Counted from the stretch's first letter, positions 26,101 to 35,354 are shown. The stretch is DNA of 64,000 bases from Thermohalobaculum sp039513195 (GCA_039513195.1 JBCCRM010000024.1:5656-69655), one strand, 5' to 3'. Notes: generated by a model from the sequence alone, not told the origin. Translations and numbers: made by a program.

Positions 26101-29100
26101 CGGTCAGCGCGGTCGGGTCCTGGTCGGGCGCAAGGCCGACGCGGCCGACCTCCTCCACCGCTAGCTCGGTCGGACGGTTCATCACATCCGTTGTCGCTGC
26201 CACGGTACTGGGGTCGCTGTCAGTCACCGAGCGGCTGCGGTCCGCCGTGAAGTGGAGGCCGGCGATCTGATCCTCGGTCAGACTGTCGCCGGCGGTCACC
26301 GTTACCGGATCGCCGCCCATGTCGCGGTAGAACAGCGTCCCGTCATCCGGCGTCGCTGTGATGCGGAAGGCTTGATCCGGCTCCGCCCCGTCGGGCAGCG
26401 CGACATCCAAGGCAACCGTTGGGTTGAAGACTTCGCCGATCACCGGCGTGCGGACCACCACAACCTCCAGGATCTCGTCGGGGCTAAAGCCGATCTCGGC
26501 GCCGGCCGGGATAATGCCGTCTTCGCCGAACAGGCGGATCTGCGTCTCCGCTCCGTTGATCTGGTCGCCAACGCGCAGTTCGCGCTCGAGACCGGTTTCT
26601 GGATCGACCGAGACCAGCCGCGCACCCTGCGGCAGGCTGCGGACGGTATAGCTTTGCTCGGCCCCCAGCCGGCTCTGCGGCAGCATATCCAGGGGGACGA
26701 ACTCGGAGCCGTCGAAGCGCGCTGCCTGCGTTTGGCTGGCGAAACTGTCGCTCGCGATGGTCGAGATGCGCTCAGCTCCGTCAGTGGGCATCTCGATGCC
26801 CAACCCGGCACCATCAAGCGGTTGCGGATCGATTGCGATCCGGCGCGTTTGCACCGCCCCGTCGAGCTTGATCTTGAACTCGACCGAGGTGCCGGTCGCA
26901 CGGCCCAATTCGCTCGGCGAGAAGGTGAGTGCGTTCAGCGCCGCCTTGGTCAGCGTGTTGCCCTGGATTGGCGCATCCGGCACCAGGCCGCTGGCGCCGA
27001 GCGGCAGGGCGAAGTCCTGCCCCGGCGCGAATTGCAGGGTTGCAAGCTCGGTCTTCGTGAGCCGGTCGTCCTCGGCAGCCGCCTGGCGCGCCCTGCCGCC
27101 GTCGGGGATGTAGCTCAGCACGCCGCCTTCCGGCAGCCTGTCGATCCGGGCCCGCCCCTCGATCTCCAGATTCTCCAGCCCCTCGATCACGACGCCGAAG
27201 GCGGTGCTCGGATCCTCGCCCAGCGAGAGATTGCCACCAGTCGCCACCAGCGGGTCGAGGTTCTTCAGCGACAGCGTCTGCCCCACATCGCCGAACCGCA
27301 GATACTCGATGTCGGAGAATTCGCGGACAACCGTCTGACCGCGCAGGGTATTGGTGAGCGTTACCTGCCCGAACCCGCCATTACTGGCCGACAGATCGCC
27401 CTCGCCGATGAAGGCCCAGGTCGCGATGTCGATCCCGTCACCGCCATTCACCTCGGCCCGACCGTTGAGGAGGCTGTTCGGCACCAGATCCAATTCGCGG
27501 TTTTCCAGCGGCTGCACCACAAAGCGGTCGTCGCCGGCCCCGCCGCGGAAGTCGACCTCGGACGCAGCCACCAGCAGCAGGTCGTCGCCACCACCGGCAG
27601 AGATGCGGCTAATCCCCTCGGGGTTGCTGAAGCCACCTTCGACGAAAACCGTCGGCGCGCTTCCGACCACGAAGTTCAATCCCAGCGTATCCTCATGCGC
27701 GCTGCCGAGGATGGCCTCGAAATTCGAGAGGACATCGCCCCGGCTCTCGCCGCGCGCAAGATCGAACCCGCCATCTTGATTGATAACGAGGGTCACACCC
27801 TCGTCGGCATTGGCGTAGGACAGCGTGTCGAACCCGCCGCGTCCGTCCAGGGTATCGGCACCGCCGGCCCCCTCGATCCGGTTGTTGCGAGCGTCGCCAT
27901 AGATCTCGTCGCCATTGTCGCTGCCGATGACATCCTCAATTCCCAAGAACAGCGCGCCGAGGCTTTCTTGCGCATTGAAATCGGCCGTGCCGGGCGTGCC
28001 GGCAGGGCGCCAGACCGCCTCGCCATAGGCCACGCTGCCGTCGTTGAAGATGAAGGGGAAGGGCGAGGATGGGCTGAACGGGCTGCTGCTGCTGCCGAGA
28101 TCGACATAGGCGCTCTCCGTCGAGCTGACAGGCAGCAAGTCGATGCCGCGGTCGAAGCGCAGATCCAACGTGTCCCGGCCCCGGCCGCCGTCGAGGAAAA
28201 CTCGGTCGGCCAGCGGGTTTTCCACCCGAACGGTGCCATTGCTGAAGGTCGTTCTGACTTCGTAGTCTTCGAACGCCTCGCGCAGGGTTCCAAGCCGCTC
28301 CAGCGAGGCCGGGGCCGCCAAATAGTCGAGCAGGATGCGGTCGACCAGATCGGCCTGAACCGTCGGCAATCCAGCGTCCGTTTCTCTGTTGACCCGGCCT
28401 CCAGGGACGCTCGGTTGGCCGGGGAACGAGAACAGCTCCAGCGCCCGCTGAACTTGGCCGTAGCCGATCCTGTCGTTGCCATCGCCCGCGTCGATATCGT
28501 CGATCCCACCGGCGCCATAGATCGCATTGGCCGCCGCATCGCCGAGCAAGCGATCGTCCTCCATCGTGCCGGAGAGCCCCTCGACGCGCAGGACGCGGTC
28601 GCGGCTGATCTCGGTCTCGATGGTGTTCTCGAAGGCGGTTGGCCGGTCCCAGAAGAACCGCGCGCCGTTGACGCTGGGACCACCGGTGGTTGCGGGGTTG
28701 GCGAACCAGTCGCTCGCCATCACCGGGGCGAACGTCGTGAACTCTTGCTGCCCCGGGGCCCGGAAGCCGGTTACGAACAGCGCCTTCTCCTCGCCATCGG
28801 CGACCGCCCGGGTGACAAGGCTGCCGTCAGGCAGTGAGCCTTCCACCGCGGTTGGCAGCTCCGACTGCAGCCGCACACGCCACAGATCGACATCAGCAGC
28901 AATGCTCGGGACGATCCCGCCTTCGAGCCGGCGCTCGACAAAGCGAAGGTCCAATTCGAACTGCAGGGTCTGGCCGGTATCGGTCAGGACGAGATCAAAG
29001 CCCTTGCCACCGTCGAGTAGGCTCTCCGACACCGCACCAAGGCCCAGCTCCGACGGCGTGATCGTGCTCTCCGCCGGTCGGGATCCAGTAGCGAACTGCG

Positions 29101-32100
29101 CGTTGGTCGCATCCGGTAAGGCATCGATGCTAGCATCTGCGGTCGCCTGCGTTATCGCCGCAGGGCCGGAGCGCCAAATGATGTCGTCGTCATCCGCGCC
29201 GCGCAGCACGTCGTTGCCGCCGCCACCGGCGATCCGGTCATTGCCTTTGCTACCGAAGATCGTGTTCGACGCGGTGTCGCCAAACAGGATGTCGTCGAAA
29301 AGCGAGCCGTTGATGTTCTCGACATCGCGCAGCTTGTCGCCTTGGGCCCAACCCCGCCAGCCCTGGCCGTCGGTGCGGGTATAGTCGCGGTCCGGCGCGC
29401 CGGCCGGGATGCGCAGGGGCTGGAACAGCTCCGGGTCGAGCTCGATGGGCGCGTCGAGTGAGACGAAGACGCTGGTGGGCGCGAAAATGTACTCGACCGT
29501 GTCGGTGCCAGCGCCGCCGTCTAGCAGATCCGCCCCAGGCCCACCGATCAGAATGTCGTCGCCGCCCTCGCCATAGAGGCGGTCATTGTCGCCCCGCAGC
29601 GCGCGGCGTTCCGCAAGGGAAAGCTGCTCGAGGTTCTCGCCGACCAATCGGTCCTGTCCCTCGCCGCCCTCGAAATAGTCCCGCTCGGCGCTGCCGATCA
29701 TGGCGTCGTTGCCGCGTGTGCCAGCATACCCCTCGAAATTCAGATAGGTCTGGTCACCGATCAGGTCGGTGCCGATCACCCGGAAGGCATTGTTCTCGAC
29801 ATTGATCCGCACCCGGCCCGGCACGCGGGAGAAGTCGAGCACGTCGAGATCCACCGTCTCCAACCCGCTGGTCCCAACCGCAGGGCTGGTCCCGCCGTCG
29901 AGCAGGTCGTCCCCGGTCGAGACGAACACCCGGTCGAAGCCGGCGCCGCCATAGACCGTGTCGTTGCCGTCATTGGTGTCGAGCAGCCGACCATCGCCAG
30001 GGTCGAGGATGTCGTCACCGAACCCGCCCACAATGGTGTCGGACCCCCAAAAGGCGGTGATCCGGTCCCTGCCCTCGCCGCCATCGAGGCTGTTGGCGGC
30101 CACATCGCCCTCGATCCGGTCGTTGCCGCGGGTGCCGACCACGTTGTCGATCGACTGCAGCCGGTAACGCTCCGTCGTGCCATCGATCTGCAGATCCGCG
30201 AGGTCATCGCGCAGGCGGGCGGTGACATCGGGCGAGGCGCCGCCGGCAAGCGCGAAGCTCACCGTGTCCAGGCGCGCAGTGCCCCGGATGTTCCGGTCGT
30301 CGTCCTCCAGGGCGTCGATGATGCTGGCATCGCCCTCCCCCTCCGCATCGAGGAGGAATGACCAGGCCCCGGCCTCACCGCGGGAGGTACGCGCACCGCC
30401 TGATCCATTGGCGTTGAACTGGTCGTCGCGAATGCGGAACACCTCGTCGAAGAGAGGCGCGATCTCGACGTCGAAGAGCGGGAAGGTCTCCTCCCACAGC
30501 GGGCCGAACTCGAAGCCGAGCGCCGCACGGAACCCCAGCGCCTCGGCATAGGCCTCGATCCCGAAGGCCAGTGCCTCCAGCGCCAGATCGCCGGTGAAAT
30601 CGAGCGTGGTCCGGTTGGCAACCGATGCCTCGGTCCGGTGCTCCACCTCCACCGCGATCTTGTCACGCCCGGCCGGGAAGACGAGGTCAAGCGACGGCGT
30701 GCCCTCCACGAACTCCGTGGTGGTGATAGGCGCCTCGACATAGTCCTGCCGCGCCTGGAAGATCCCGTCCTCCGACGGCGTGAAGGCGAGGTCGAAGACC
30801 CTGTCGACGGGGATGGTCGAAAGGTCGACCACACCATCCGCATCGACCACGGAGTTTTGGTCGTAAATCACATAGCGGAATTCCGCATTCCCCCGGGGAA
30901 CCAGGCTGTCCAGGTCCGGGTCGGCGCCGACAAAGGGGGTGGAGCGGGCCAGCCACTCGGTCTCCTCGGCAAAGGTGGTCGCCTGCACCCATGGCCCGCC
31001 GTCGCGCCGGACGATGACACCGCCAGAAATCGACCCCGTCTCGCCGGTAAACGCGCCGGGGATCCCCTCCGCGAGGTCGACGAACAGATCGATATCGTTG
31101 GCGAAGCTGGCATTGCTCTCGGACAGCTCCAGCAGCTTTGCCGCGACCTGATCGTTCTGGAAGGTACCATTCTCGTTGAAGAAAACCGAAATCCGCGGCA
31201 TCAGGGTGGTGATGTAGATCGCCTCGCTGGTGCTCTCGCCATCGTCGTCGGCGGCAAAGAAGGACAGGCGCGTTTCGAACAGATCCGGCGTCAGGTCGAT
31301 TGATTGCCCGATCGGCAGGCCGAAATTCAGATCCGCGTCGAAGAGGTTGTAGAAGGTTTCGATCCCAGCGCTGAACGGACCGACGCTGGCATTGAAATCC
31401 GCCGCCAGCTCCAAGGGCGGCGCGGGAATGCCAATGGCGCGGGCGAGGCGCACGAACATGTTGTCGAGGTCGATGTTCAGCTCGGCAATCGGGTTGCTCT
31501 GATCGCTCGCGCTCAGCACGCCATCGGCGCCGGGGGTGCCGTCGAGTTCAAGGAACGGAAAGCCCAGCGTCAGATTGGCTAGGGCGCCCTCGCTGATCGA
31601 GCCGCTGACCTCCGGGCTCAGTGCCTCCTTCGCAAGGCTCTTGAGGAAGCTGTCATCCTCCTTGTCGCGGTCCTCCTTACGGTCGTCCTCGTTCTCCTCG
31701 CTCTCGGACTCGCTGCGCCGTTTGGTCTTTTCCTGGGCTTCCTTGTTGCGCTCGTATTCCTCGATGACATCGATGCTGAAGCCCCGTCCCCGCTCGCCGA
31801 TTGGAATTGTGATCGAGCTGCCAGGATCGATTGGAAACTGTGCGTCCAGCAGGTTTTCTGCGATGGCCGCGATGTCGAGCCCAAAGATCTCGCCATCCGA
31901 TCCGGTGCTGCTCTGCGACCCGCCGATCTGGATGTCGGACTCGATCGAACCGCGGAAGCTCGACTCCTGATCGTCGGGAATGCTGTCCCAATTGAAGAGC
32001 GGGATCAGGGCCGAGACGTCGAAATCGAGGACTGTGAAACTGGTGTTGTTGCCCAGCACGCCGACCTCGCCAGTGATGTCCGCGGCGAGGTCGAAGACCA

Positions 32101-32503
32101 GGTCGGCCCAGACTGCAAAGCCAGGCGATTGAGTCGAGAAACTAGAGGCCGCGCGGTCGAAACTGTAATCGCCTTCCAACCGAAAGACGCTCGACGGCTG
32201 CAGCGTCGCGGGCACCTGATAGCTGACATCATAGGGGAGAGCGGCATTCAACTCGCCGAGCGTTGCTGCGAAATTCAGGTCCAGGCCGAGCCGCGCCGCC
32301 ACATCGCCGGAGATCCCGGCTCGCAACAGCTCCGTATCGCCAACGAAAGGCAGCCAAACATTCAACGGACCGCCAATATCGACCGGAATGTTGACCGGAC
32401 CGTCGCCACCGATTCCCAAAAACGTATTCCAGGAAGGTGCGATGACTTCACCACCCCAAAGACTGTCACTTGTTTCGAATGTTACGCGAGTTTCGACGGC
32501 CAT
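23135..32503 (-). CDS. Giant RTX-repeat adhesin-like secreted protein with lectin-like and cadherin-like domains
   Basis: This gene encodes about 3,122 residues. The ATG at 32503 is preferred to the one at 32518, because GGGTGGGGG lies just upstream of it. The N-terminus has no classical signal peptide; a highly charged stretch (around 31,650-31,770) follows the first domain. Blocks of glycine/aspartate nonapeptide calcium-binding repeats (GGxGxDxLx) occur near 30,140-29,780, 29,700-29,180, 28,510, 27,900, 25,380-25,230 and, longest, 24,360-23,330. A C-type-lectin-like stretch (WVWNDGTEFDFTAWRDGEPND) lies near 25,650-25,560, and a VCBS/cadherin-like repeat (TATDPEGGTVSF, GAFTYQPDRGFEGTDTFEF) near 24,650-24,490. 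The last ~60 residues end in DSFVF, typical of type I secretion signals. No type I exporter genes are in the window. Surface adhesion or biofilm is the likely role. Confidence 0.9.
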   Translation of the reverse strand: MAVETRVTFETSDSLWGGEVIAPSWNTFLGIGGDGPVNIPVDIGGPLNVWLPFVGDTELLRAGISGDVAARLGLDLNFAATLGELNAALPYDVSYQVPATLQPSSVFRLEGDYSFDRAASSFSTQSPGFAVWADLVFDLAADITGEVGVLGNNTSFTVLDFDVSALIPLFNWDSIPDDQESSFRGSIESDIQIGGSQSSTGSDGEIFGLDIAAIAENLLDAQFPIDPGSSITIPIGERGRGFSIDVIEEYERNKEAQEKTKRRSESESEENEDDRKEDRDKEDDSFLKSLAKEALSPEVSGSISEGALANLTLGFPFLELDGTPGADGVLSASDQSNPIAELNIDLDNMFVRLARAIGIPAPPLELAADFNASVGPFSAGIETFYNLFDADLNFGLPIGQSIDLTPDLFETRLSFFAADDDGESTSEAIYITTLMPRISVFFNENGTFQNDQVAAKLLELSESNASFANDIDLFVDLAEGIPGAFTGETGSISGGVIVRRDGGPWVQATTFAEETEWLARSTPFVGADPDLDSLVPRGNAEFRYVIYDQNSVVDADGVVDLSTIPVDRVFDLAFTPSEDGIFQARQDYVEAPITTTEFVEGTPSLDLVFPAGRDKIAVEVEHRTEASVANRTTLDFTGDLALEALAFGIEAYAEALGFRAALGFEFGPLWEETFPLFDVEIAPLFDEVFRIRDDQFNANGSGGARTSRGEAGAWSFLLDAEGEGDASIIDALEDDDRNIRGTARLDTVSFALAGGASPDVTARLRDDLADLQIDGTTERYRLQSIDNVVGTRGNDRIEGDVAANSLDGGEGRDRITAFWGSDTIVGGFGDDILDPGDGRLLDTNDGNDTVYGGAGFDRVFVSTGDDLLDGGTSPAVGTSGLETVDLDVLDFSRVPGRVRINVENNAFRVIGTDLIGDQTYLNFEGYAGTRGNDAMIGSAERDYFEGGEGQDRLVGENLEQLSLAERRALRGDNDRLYGEGGDDILIGGPGADLLDGGAGTDTVEYIFAPTSVFVSLDAPIELDPELFQPLRIPAGAPDRDYTRTDGQGWRGWAQGDKLRDVENINGSLFDDILFGDTASNTIFGSKGNDRIAGGGGNDVLRGADDDDIIWRSGPAAITQATADASIDALPDATNAQFATGSRPAESTITPSELGLGAVSESLLDGGKGFDLVLTDTGQTLQFELDLRFVERRLEGGIVPSIAADVDLWRVRLQSELPTAVEGSLPDGSLVTRAVADGEEKALFVTGFRAPGQQEFTTFAPVMASDWFANPATTGGPSVNGARFFWDRPTAFENTIETEISRDRVLRVEGLSGTMEDDRLLGDAAANAIYGAGGIDDIDAGDGNDRIGYGQVQRALELFSFPGQPSVPGGRVNRETDAGLPTVQADLVDRILLDYLAAPASLERLGTLREAFEDYEVRTTFSNGTVRVENPLADRVFLDGGRGRDTLDLRFDRGIDLLPVSSTESAYVDLGSSSSPFSPSSPFPFIFNDGSVAYGEAVWRPAGTPGTADFNAQESLGALFLGIEDVIGSDNGDEIYGDARNNRIEGAGGADTLDGRGGFDTLSYANADEGVTLVINQDGGFDLARGESRGDVLSNFEAILGSAHEDTLGLNFVVGSAPTVFVEGGFSNPEGISRISAGGGDDLLLVAASEVDFRGGAGDDRFVVQPLENRELDLVPNSLLNGRAEVNGGDGIDIATWAFIGEGDLSASNGGFGQVTLTNTLRGQTVVREFSDIEYLRFGDVGQTLSLKNLDPLVATGGNLSLGEDPSTAFGVVIEGLENLEIEGRARIDRLPEGGVLSYIPDGGRARQAAAEDDRLTKTELATLQFAPGQDFALPLGASGLVPDAPIQGNTLTKAALNALTFSPSELGRATGTSVEFKIKLDGAVQTRRIAIDPQPLDGAGLGIEMPTDGAERISTIASDSFASQTQAARFDGSEFVPLDMLPQSRLGAEQSYTVRSLPQGARLVSVDPETGLERELRVGDQINGAETQIRLFGEDGIIPAGAEIGFSPDEILEVVVVRTPVIGEVFNPTVALDVALPDGAEPDQAFRITATPDDGTLFYRDMGGDPVTVTAGDSLTEDQIAGLHFTADRSRSVTDSDPSTVAATTDVMNRPTELAVEEVGRVGLAPDQDPTALTVIVESDAPALPEIDGLTIDLDQAGSNIVRPWREVVDETYAVRNPTHSVNLSGLREIEWVQRGANQGGAGELYAVSPEDSTALEVERLVEELKFSAGSGRLGTYGLRVATVGDGAENQFIFDLANRTEGAFSGNFGPILGASQSVVGGPPAEDWVWNDGTEFDFTAWRDGEPNDSGGTVEDRLQFSRVLVSGTPGEDAIYRPTWNDTLPNVNRQGFALEARALASDENDLIRGSDADTGTEELIFAGAGDDVVLGRGGQETIFGGSGDDWIAGGTGDDMLTGGAGEDIFIFGRNGGTDVITDFRSGGARDLIDVGDMDLGSFAELQATYVPELGGTALTAHNTTIFLSGFELGASGDGDLTVLDFVGLPIHLSDAMPGMDELSLRQGDRIHADELSGLRYRADFDQSGDAGRFIVDVLDPWALPDGVDALGGDDPRADTRDGVTRVRVGIDLDAQNDAPRSADRSYAMTVNGSFEGRAAELRLTATDPEGGTVSFTLARPPENGTVMVSRNGAFTYQPDRGFEGTDTFEFAVSDGADMSTHTVQMLVLPRSEERRVTTDSEVEDGFRLLFGFTTDDNLGGSSVADRLLGSYGDDRLRGFGGNDRLLGEDGDDTLVGGGGNDLLNGGRGEDTAVYSGAARVRVNLADASFQDTGLGRDKLISVEHLRTGDGRDIVFGNALANRIETGGGDDIVRGGGGADAMFGARGDDRLFGEAGADDMEGGIGDDLVVGGSGDDLMRGGAGSDIMLGASGNDRIFGDEGNDRLRGMSGNDMLAGGGGADLLLGEAGNDTLSGGDGGDRLVGLSGRDVIGGGAGADALFGGSEDDILRGGAGNDVINGGANNDLIAGNQGNDTLLGASGSDEILGDEGADRLRGQGGNDTLFGGTGNDLLFGEAGRDTLDGGAGDDLLSGGAGRDSFMFSGNLGSVRITDFDAAQGEILDFSANASVGSMADLRVLDRGANTVISAAGEGSIILVGVDSADVGSDSFVF

Positions 32504-32911
32504 TGTTCCCCCACCCATTTCGTCTTGATTTTATGCCGTAATGCCCCCGGTAGATTGCGGCATTTAGCTTATATTTCTGAGTGCTTATTCAGTATGCTGT
32601 AACAGAAGTAACAGAGAAAAAATGAGTGTGATACTGCGTAAAATTTTTGCACTGCACAAATATTTTTGGAAGATGTAAAGAAAAATACTGTTACTCTCCG
32701 ACCATTTTTCACGCATTCCCGAGCCCTCCTTTTATGGGCAAGGTCGTACCTCGCCGTGGAACTTGTGGCTCTGTCGTGGGGGCGCGTCAGATCGTTCAAA
32801 ATCGTTTCTGCAGCTTTGCATCAGGCGGCGTGAGGCAGAGTGGAATTGTCTGTTTTTCCAGCGAAAACTGGTCTGCAATGGCGGCGGCTTCTCGATTTCG
32901 GGTGGAGTGGC
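32504..32911. other. Divergent intergenic region, AT-rich core
   Basis: About 400 bases separate the divergent RTX and LysR genes. The part from roughly 32,525 to 32,700 is strikingly AT-rich compared with the rest of the window (runs such as AAAATTTTT and AAATATTTTT). This is expected for a promoter/regulatory region and perhaps a nucleoid-protein binding site controlling the large adhesin. The neighbouring LysR protein may bind here. No small gene was recognised. Confidence 0.5.
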
Positions 32912-33820
32912 ATGGACACAGAGGCGCTGCGGCTCTTCGTGATGGCGGCAGAGCTGCTAAACATCAGCGCGGCGGGGCGGCGGCTTGGCCTCGCTCCCGC
33001 AGTCGCTAGCGCGCGGCTGGCCAAGCTGGAACATCAGGTCGGCGCCGACCTCCTCCACCGGTCTACCAGGAAGGTGTCCCTATCCGTTGAAGGCGAGGAA
33101 CTTCTCCCCTTCGCCCGAGAGATCCTGGCGCAAGAGGATGCCGGTCTCGCCGCCCTGGGCCATGGCAGCAAGCAGGTGACCGGAACGCTCCGCTTCGCGG
33201 CGTCCAGCACCTTTGCGCAGCAATTCGTGGCGCCGATCCTGCCGGAGTTCTTGGAGCGATATCCGCAGGTCAGCCTGGAGCTGAAACTCTCCGACACGCC
33301 GATGAACCTCATCGAGGGCGGGTTCGACCTGGCCCTTCGCAACTCGGCGATCGAGGACAGCAGCCTTAGGGCGCGCAAACTGGCGGACGACCGGCGCATC
33401 CTGTGCGCCTCGCCCGGCTATTTGGCGCATTTCGGGACGCCGATATACCCTGACGACCTGACTGAGCATCGGCTGCTGACCTTCATGCACGGCCCGCCGC
33501 GGAGGCTGACAGCGAGTGACGGGCACCCGCCGGGCGCGTTCCCTCCCTTAGGTGCAAAGAGCCGTGTGGTCTGCGACGACGGTGCGAGCATGCGGATCGC
33601 CACCGAGGCTGGCGTGGGCATCTCGATGAATGCGTGGTGGAGCGTCTATCGGGCAATCGGCGAGGGCACCTTGGTGCATGTCTTGCCGGATTACAAAATC
33701 CATGATGATGCAGCCATTTGGCTGGTCTATCCAAAGTCGAATGTGCTGACCGCCAAAGTGCGGGTGTTCATCGACTTCCTACGCGAGAAGATCGGTAACC
33801 CACCGGTTTGGGAGCGATGA
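32912..33820 (+). CDS. LysR-family transcriptional regulator
   Basis: This encodes 302 residues from the ATG at 32912, chosen because GGTGGAG precedes it and the winged helix starts at once (MDTEALRLFVMAAELLNISAAGRRLGLAPAVASARLAKLE); a longer frame from 32840 would add an unlikely N-terminal tail. It has the LLHRSTR motif and an effector domain with GFDLALRNSAIEDSSLRARKL, as in the CrgA/DmlR-like group. It is divergent from the giant RTX gene, so it may regulate it across the AT-rich interval, but nothing in the sequence proves this. The gene ends in front of a convergent terminator hairpin. Confidence 0.92.
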   Translation: MDTEALRLFVMAAELLNISAAGRRLGLAPAVASARLAKLEHQVGADLLHRSTRKVSLSVEGEELLPFAREILAQEDAGLAALGHGSKQVTGTLRFAASSTFAQQFVAPILPEFLERYPQVSLELKLSDTPMNLIEGGFDLALRNSAIEDSSLRARKLADDRRILCASPGYLAHFGTPIYPDDLTEHRLLTFMHGPPRRLTASDGHPPGAFPPLGAKSRVVCDDGASMRIATEAGVGISMNAWWSVYRAIGEGTLVHVLPDYKIHDDAAIWLVYPKSNVLTAKVRVFIDFLREKIGNPPVWER

Positions 33821-33873
33821 CACTGCGCGACCAGGCAGAAATGCCTCCACCTGCCCGAAGTAAAGACGTCGAC

Positions 33874-33898
33874 AAAGGCGAGGTCGCTGCTCGCCTTT
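33874..33898. terminator. Bidirectional terminator-like hairpin
   Basis: AAAGGCGAG and CTCGCCTTT form a perfect 9-pair stem around a 7-base loop, between the convergent LysR and anti-sigma genes. A-rich and T-rich stem ends are present on both sides, which suits termination in both directions, although no long T run follows. Confidence 0.6.
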
Positions 33899-33928
33899 AG
33901 GACAACCGAGAGCGGGCCGGGGCGTTCT

Positions 33929-34669
33929 TCACGGTGACTGCCAGCCCGCGCGGAGCAGCGCCCCCTCTTCCTCCGGCGTGAGCGTGGGGCCGGCATCGAG
34001 CGCATCGAGCATCGCCTCAAGCGTGATCTCTGCCGGACCTCCCGACGCTGGGGCAAAGCCGTCACCAACCGGGGTCGCGTTCTCGATGGGGGCCGCGACG
34101 ACGACCTCGACATGCCAAATGCCGACCGGATGCCTGCAGGCAATCCCCAATTCGAGTTCTTCGGGCAGTTCTCCGATGACCTCGAACTCGCGACAGGCCC
34201 GACCCCGGCCATCCATGAAAGTCAACATCGGCTGTACGCCCGCCGCGGACAGGCTGCCGCTCGGCAATGTCTCAAGCGCGCGGTGCAACGGCCCATCCGG
34301 CGCCACGTCGCCAAGCACGGCAATCTGCGAGTCCGGGGCCGGCGCGACAAGGCTGATCCCGGCACCGATCCCCAGCGCCAGCGCTAGGCTCGCCGCCAGT
34401 GCCGCTGGCACCCAGATGCGTGGCCGCTTCAGGACGACGACGTTACCCGGCGGCGCGAACAATCTGTCCCGAATACTGGCCGGCATCGGCTCTCGCATCG
34501 GGGCGTCGAACGCCGCGCGGATCAGCCGGTTGCTGTGCAAGATCTGCTCGGCGTAGGCCGCGGCGTCTGGGTCATGGGCCACCAGGTCGCGGATCTCTTG
34601 TTCTCTCGGATCACCGTCCAGGGAGCCGTCGATCAATCGTGCGATCATCGCCTTATCACCTTCGTTCAT
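33929..34669 (-). CDS. Anti-sigma factor, membrane-anchored
   Basis: This encodes 246 residues. The N-terminal ~75 residues are cytoplasmic and helical (MIARLIDGSLDGDPREQEIRDLVAHDP, LHSNRLIRAAFDAPMR), as in anti-sigma domains. One membrane segment follows (around residues 87-107, IWVPAALAASLALALGIGAG), then a periplasmic domain of about 135 residues with two Cys (CREFEVIGEL, IACRHPVG). No zinc-binding HxxxCxxC motif is present. Its start overlaps the stop of the ECF sigma gene (ATGA), the standard arrangement for a sigma/anti-sigma pair. It is expected to hold the sigma factor at the membrane until an envelope signal frees it. Confidence 0.82.
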   Translation of the reverse strand: MNEGDKAMIARLIDGSLDGDPREQEIRDLVAHDPDAAAYAEQILHSNRLIRAAFDAPMREPMPASIRDRLFAPPGNVVVLKRPRIWVPAALAASLALALGIGAGISLVAPAPDSQIAVLGDVAPDGPLHRALETLPSGSLSAAGVQPMLTFMDGRGRACREFEVIGELPEELELGIACRHPVGIWHVEVVVAAPIENATPVGDGFAPASGGPAEITLEAMLDALDAGPTLTPEEEGALLRAGWQSP

Positions 34670-35169
34670 GATATCATACCATCCTCGGTGAGCGGGAGAA
34701 GCCGTGCCCGGGCGCGGGCAAGCCGGCTCATAACGGTGCCGATAGGGATGTCCAGGATCCCCGCGGTCTCTTGGTAGGTGTAACCTTCGATCGCCACCAG
34801 TCCGATGACCAAGCGCTGCTCCTCGGGCAGCTTGGCGATCTCGGTACGGATACGAGCGATCAGGAGCCGGTCGTCGCGGCGACGCGCGTCGGCGCCTTCG
34901 TCCGAAAGCGCATCGAGCACTTCGGGCGGCGCCTGCCGACCCCGACGGGTCGCCTTACGGCGCTCGTCTAGGAATGTCGTTTGCACGATCCGGAACATCC
35001 AACTGTCCAGCCGTGTGCCCGGTTGGAATTGAGCGGCGCGGTCGAGCGCTTTGACGCATGCCGTCTGGACAAGGTCGTCCCCTTCATCGCGGTTGCCGCA
35101 AAGCGCCAGTGCGAAGCGACGGAGTCGAGGAACCAGGATAGCGAGATTGGCGCGTATTTCTTCGCTCAT
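34666..35169 (-). CDS. ECF-family RNA polymerase sigma factor
   Basis: This encodes 167 residues from the ATG at 35169 (GGAGCGGAG precedes it); the longer frame upstream is Arg-rich and unlikely. Region 2 is visible as LRRFALALCGNRDEGDDLVQTACVKALDRAAQF and DSWMFRIVQTTFLDERRK, and region 4 as LPEEQRLVIGLVAIEGYTYQETAGILDIPIGTVMSRLARARARL. The length is typical for ECF sigma factors. It is coupled to the downstream anti-sigma gene and divergent from a secreted subtilase gene that carries an ECF-like promoter, so the protease is a good candidate target. Confidence 0.92.
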   Translation of the reverse strand: MSEEIRANLAILVPRLRRFALALCGNRDEGDDLVQTACVKALDRAAQFQPGTRLDSWMFRIVQTTFLDERRKATRRGRQAPPEVLDALSDEGADARRRDDRLLIARIRTEIAKLPEEQRLVIGLVAIEGYTYQETAGILDIPIGTVMSRLARARARLLPLTEDGMIS

Positions 35170-35252
35170 GCATCCACTCCGCTCCTGGATCCCACGCCGT
35201 CCCGCACCCGATCGGGCATTGCGCTCGCGCCCTTTTCTCATGCGCCGTCGAG

Positions 35253-35277
35253 GGAACAACGGGCGCGGCTCGCGTTT
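35253..35277 (+). promoter_or_regulatory. Candidate ECF-type promoter of the subtilase gene
   Basis: GGAAC (35253-35257) and CGTTT (35273-35277) are 15 bases apart and point toward the protease gene at 35355. GGAAC with a CGT-type -10 element is the common ECF promoter pattern, and the divergent gene encodes an ECF sigma factor. The spacing is slightly shorter than the usual 16-17 bases. Confidence 0.45.
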
Positions 35278-35354
35278 ATTCCCGGGCCACAAGGGACTAT
35301 TTTTTCGTCTCACCCGTTCTCTGTCTAACAACGGGGTCTCGGAGAAGCCGCTCG

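Noticed and set aside
24113..28837. Long plus-strand open frames, including two of several hundred codons (24113-26044 and 26252-28837), opposite the RTX gene
   Set aside because: They lie wholly antisense to a clear RTX gene, mirror its repeats, and have no known domains; open antisense frames are common in GC-rich DNA with such repeats.
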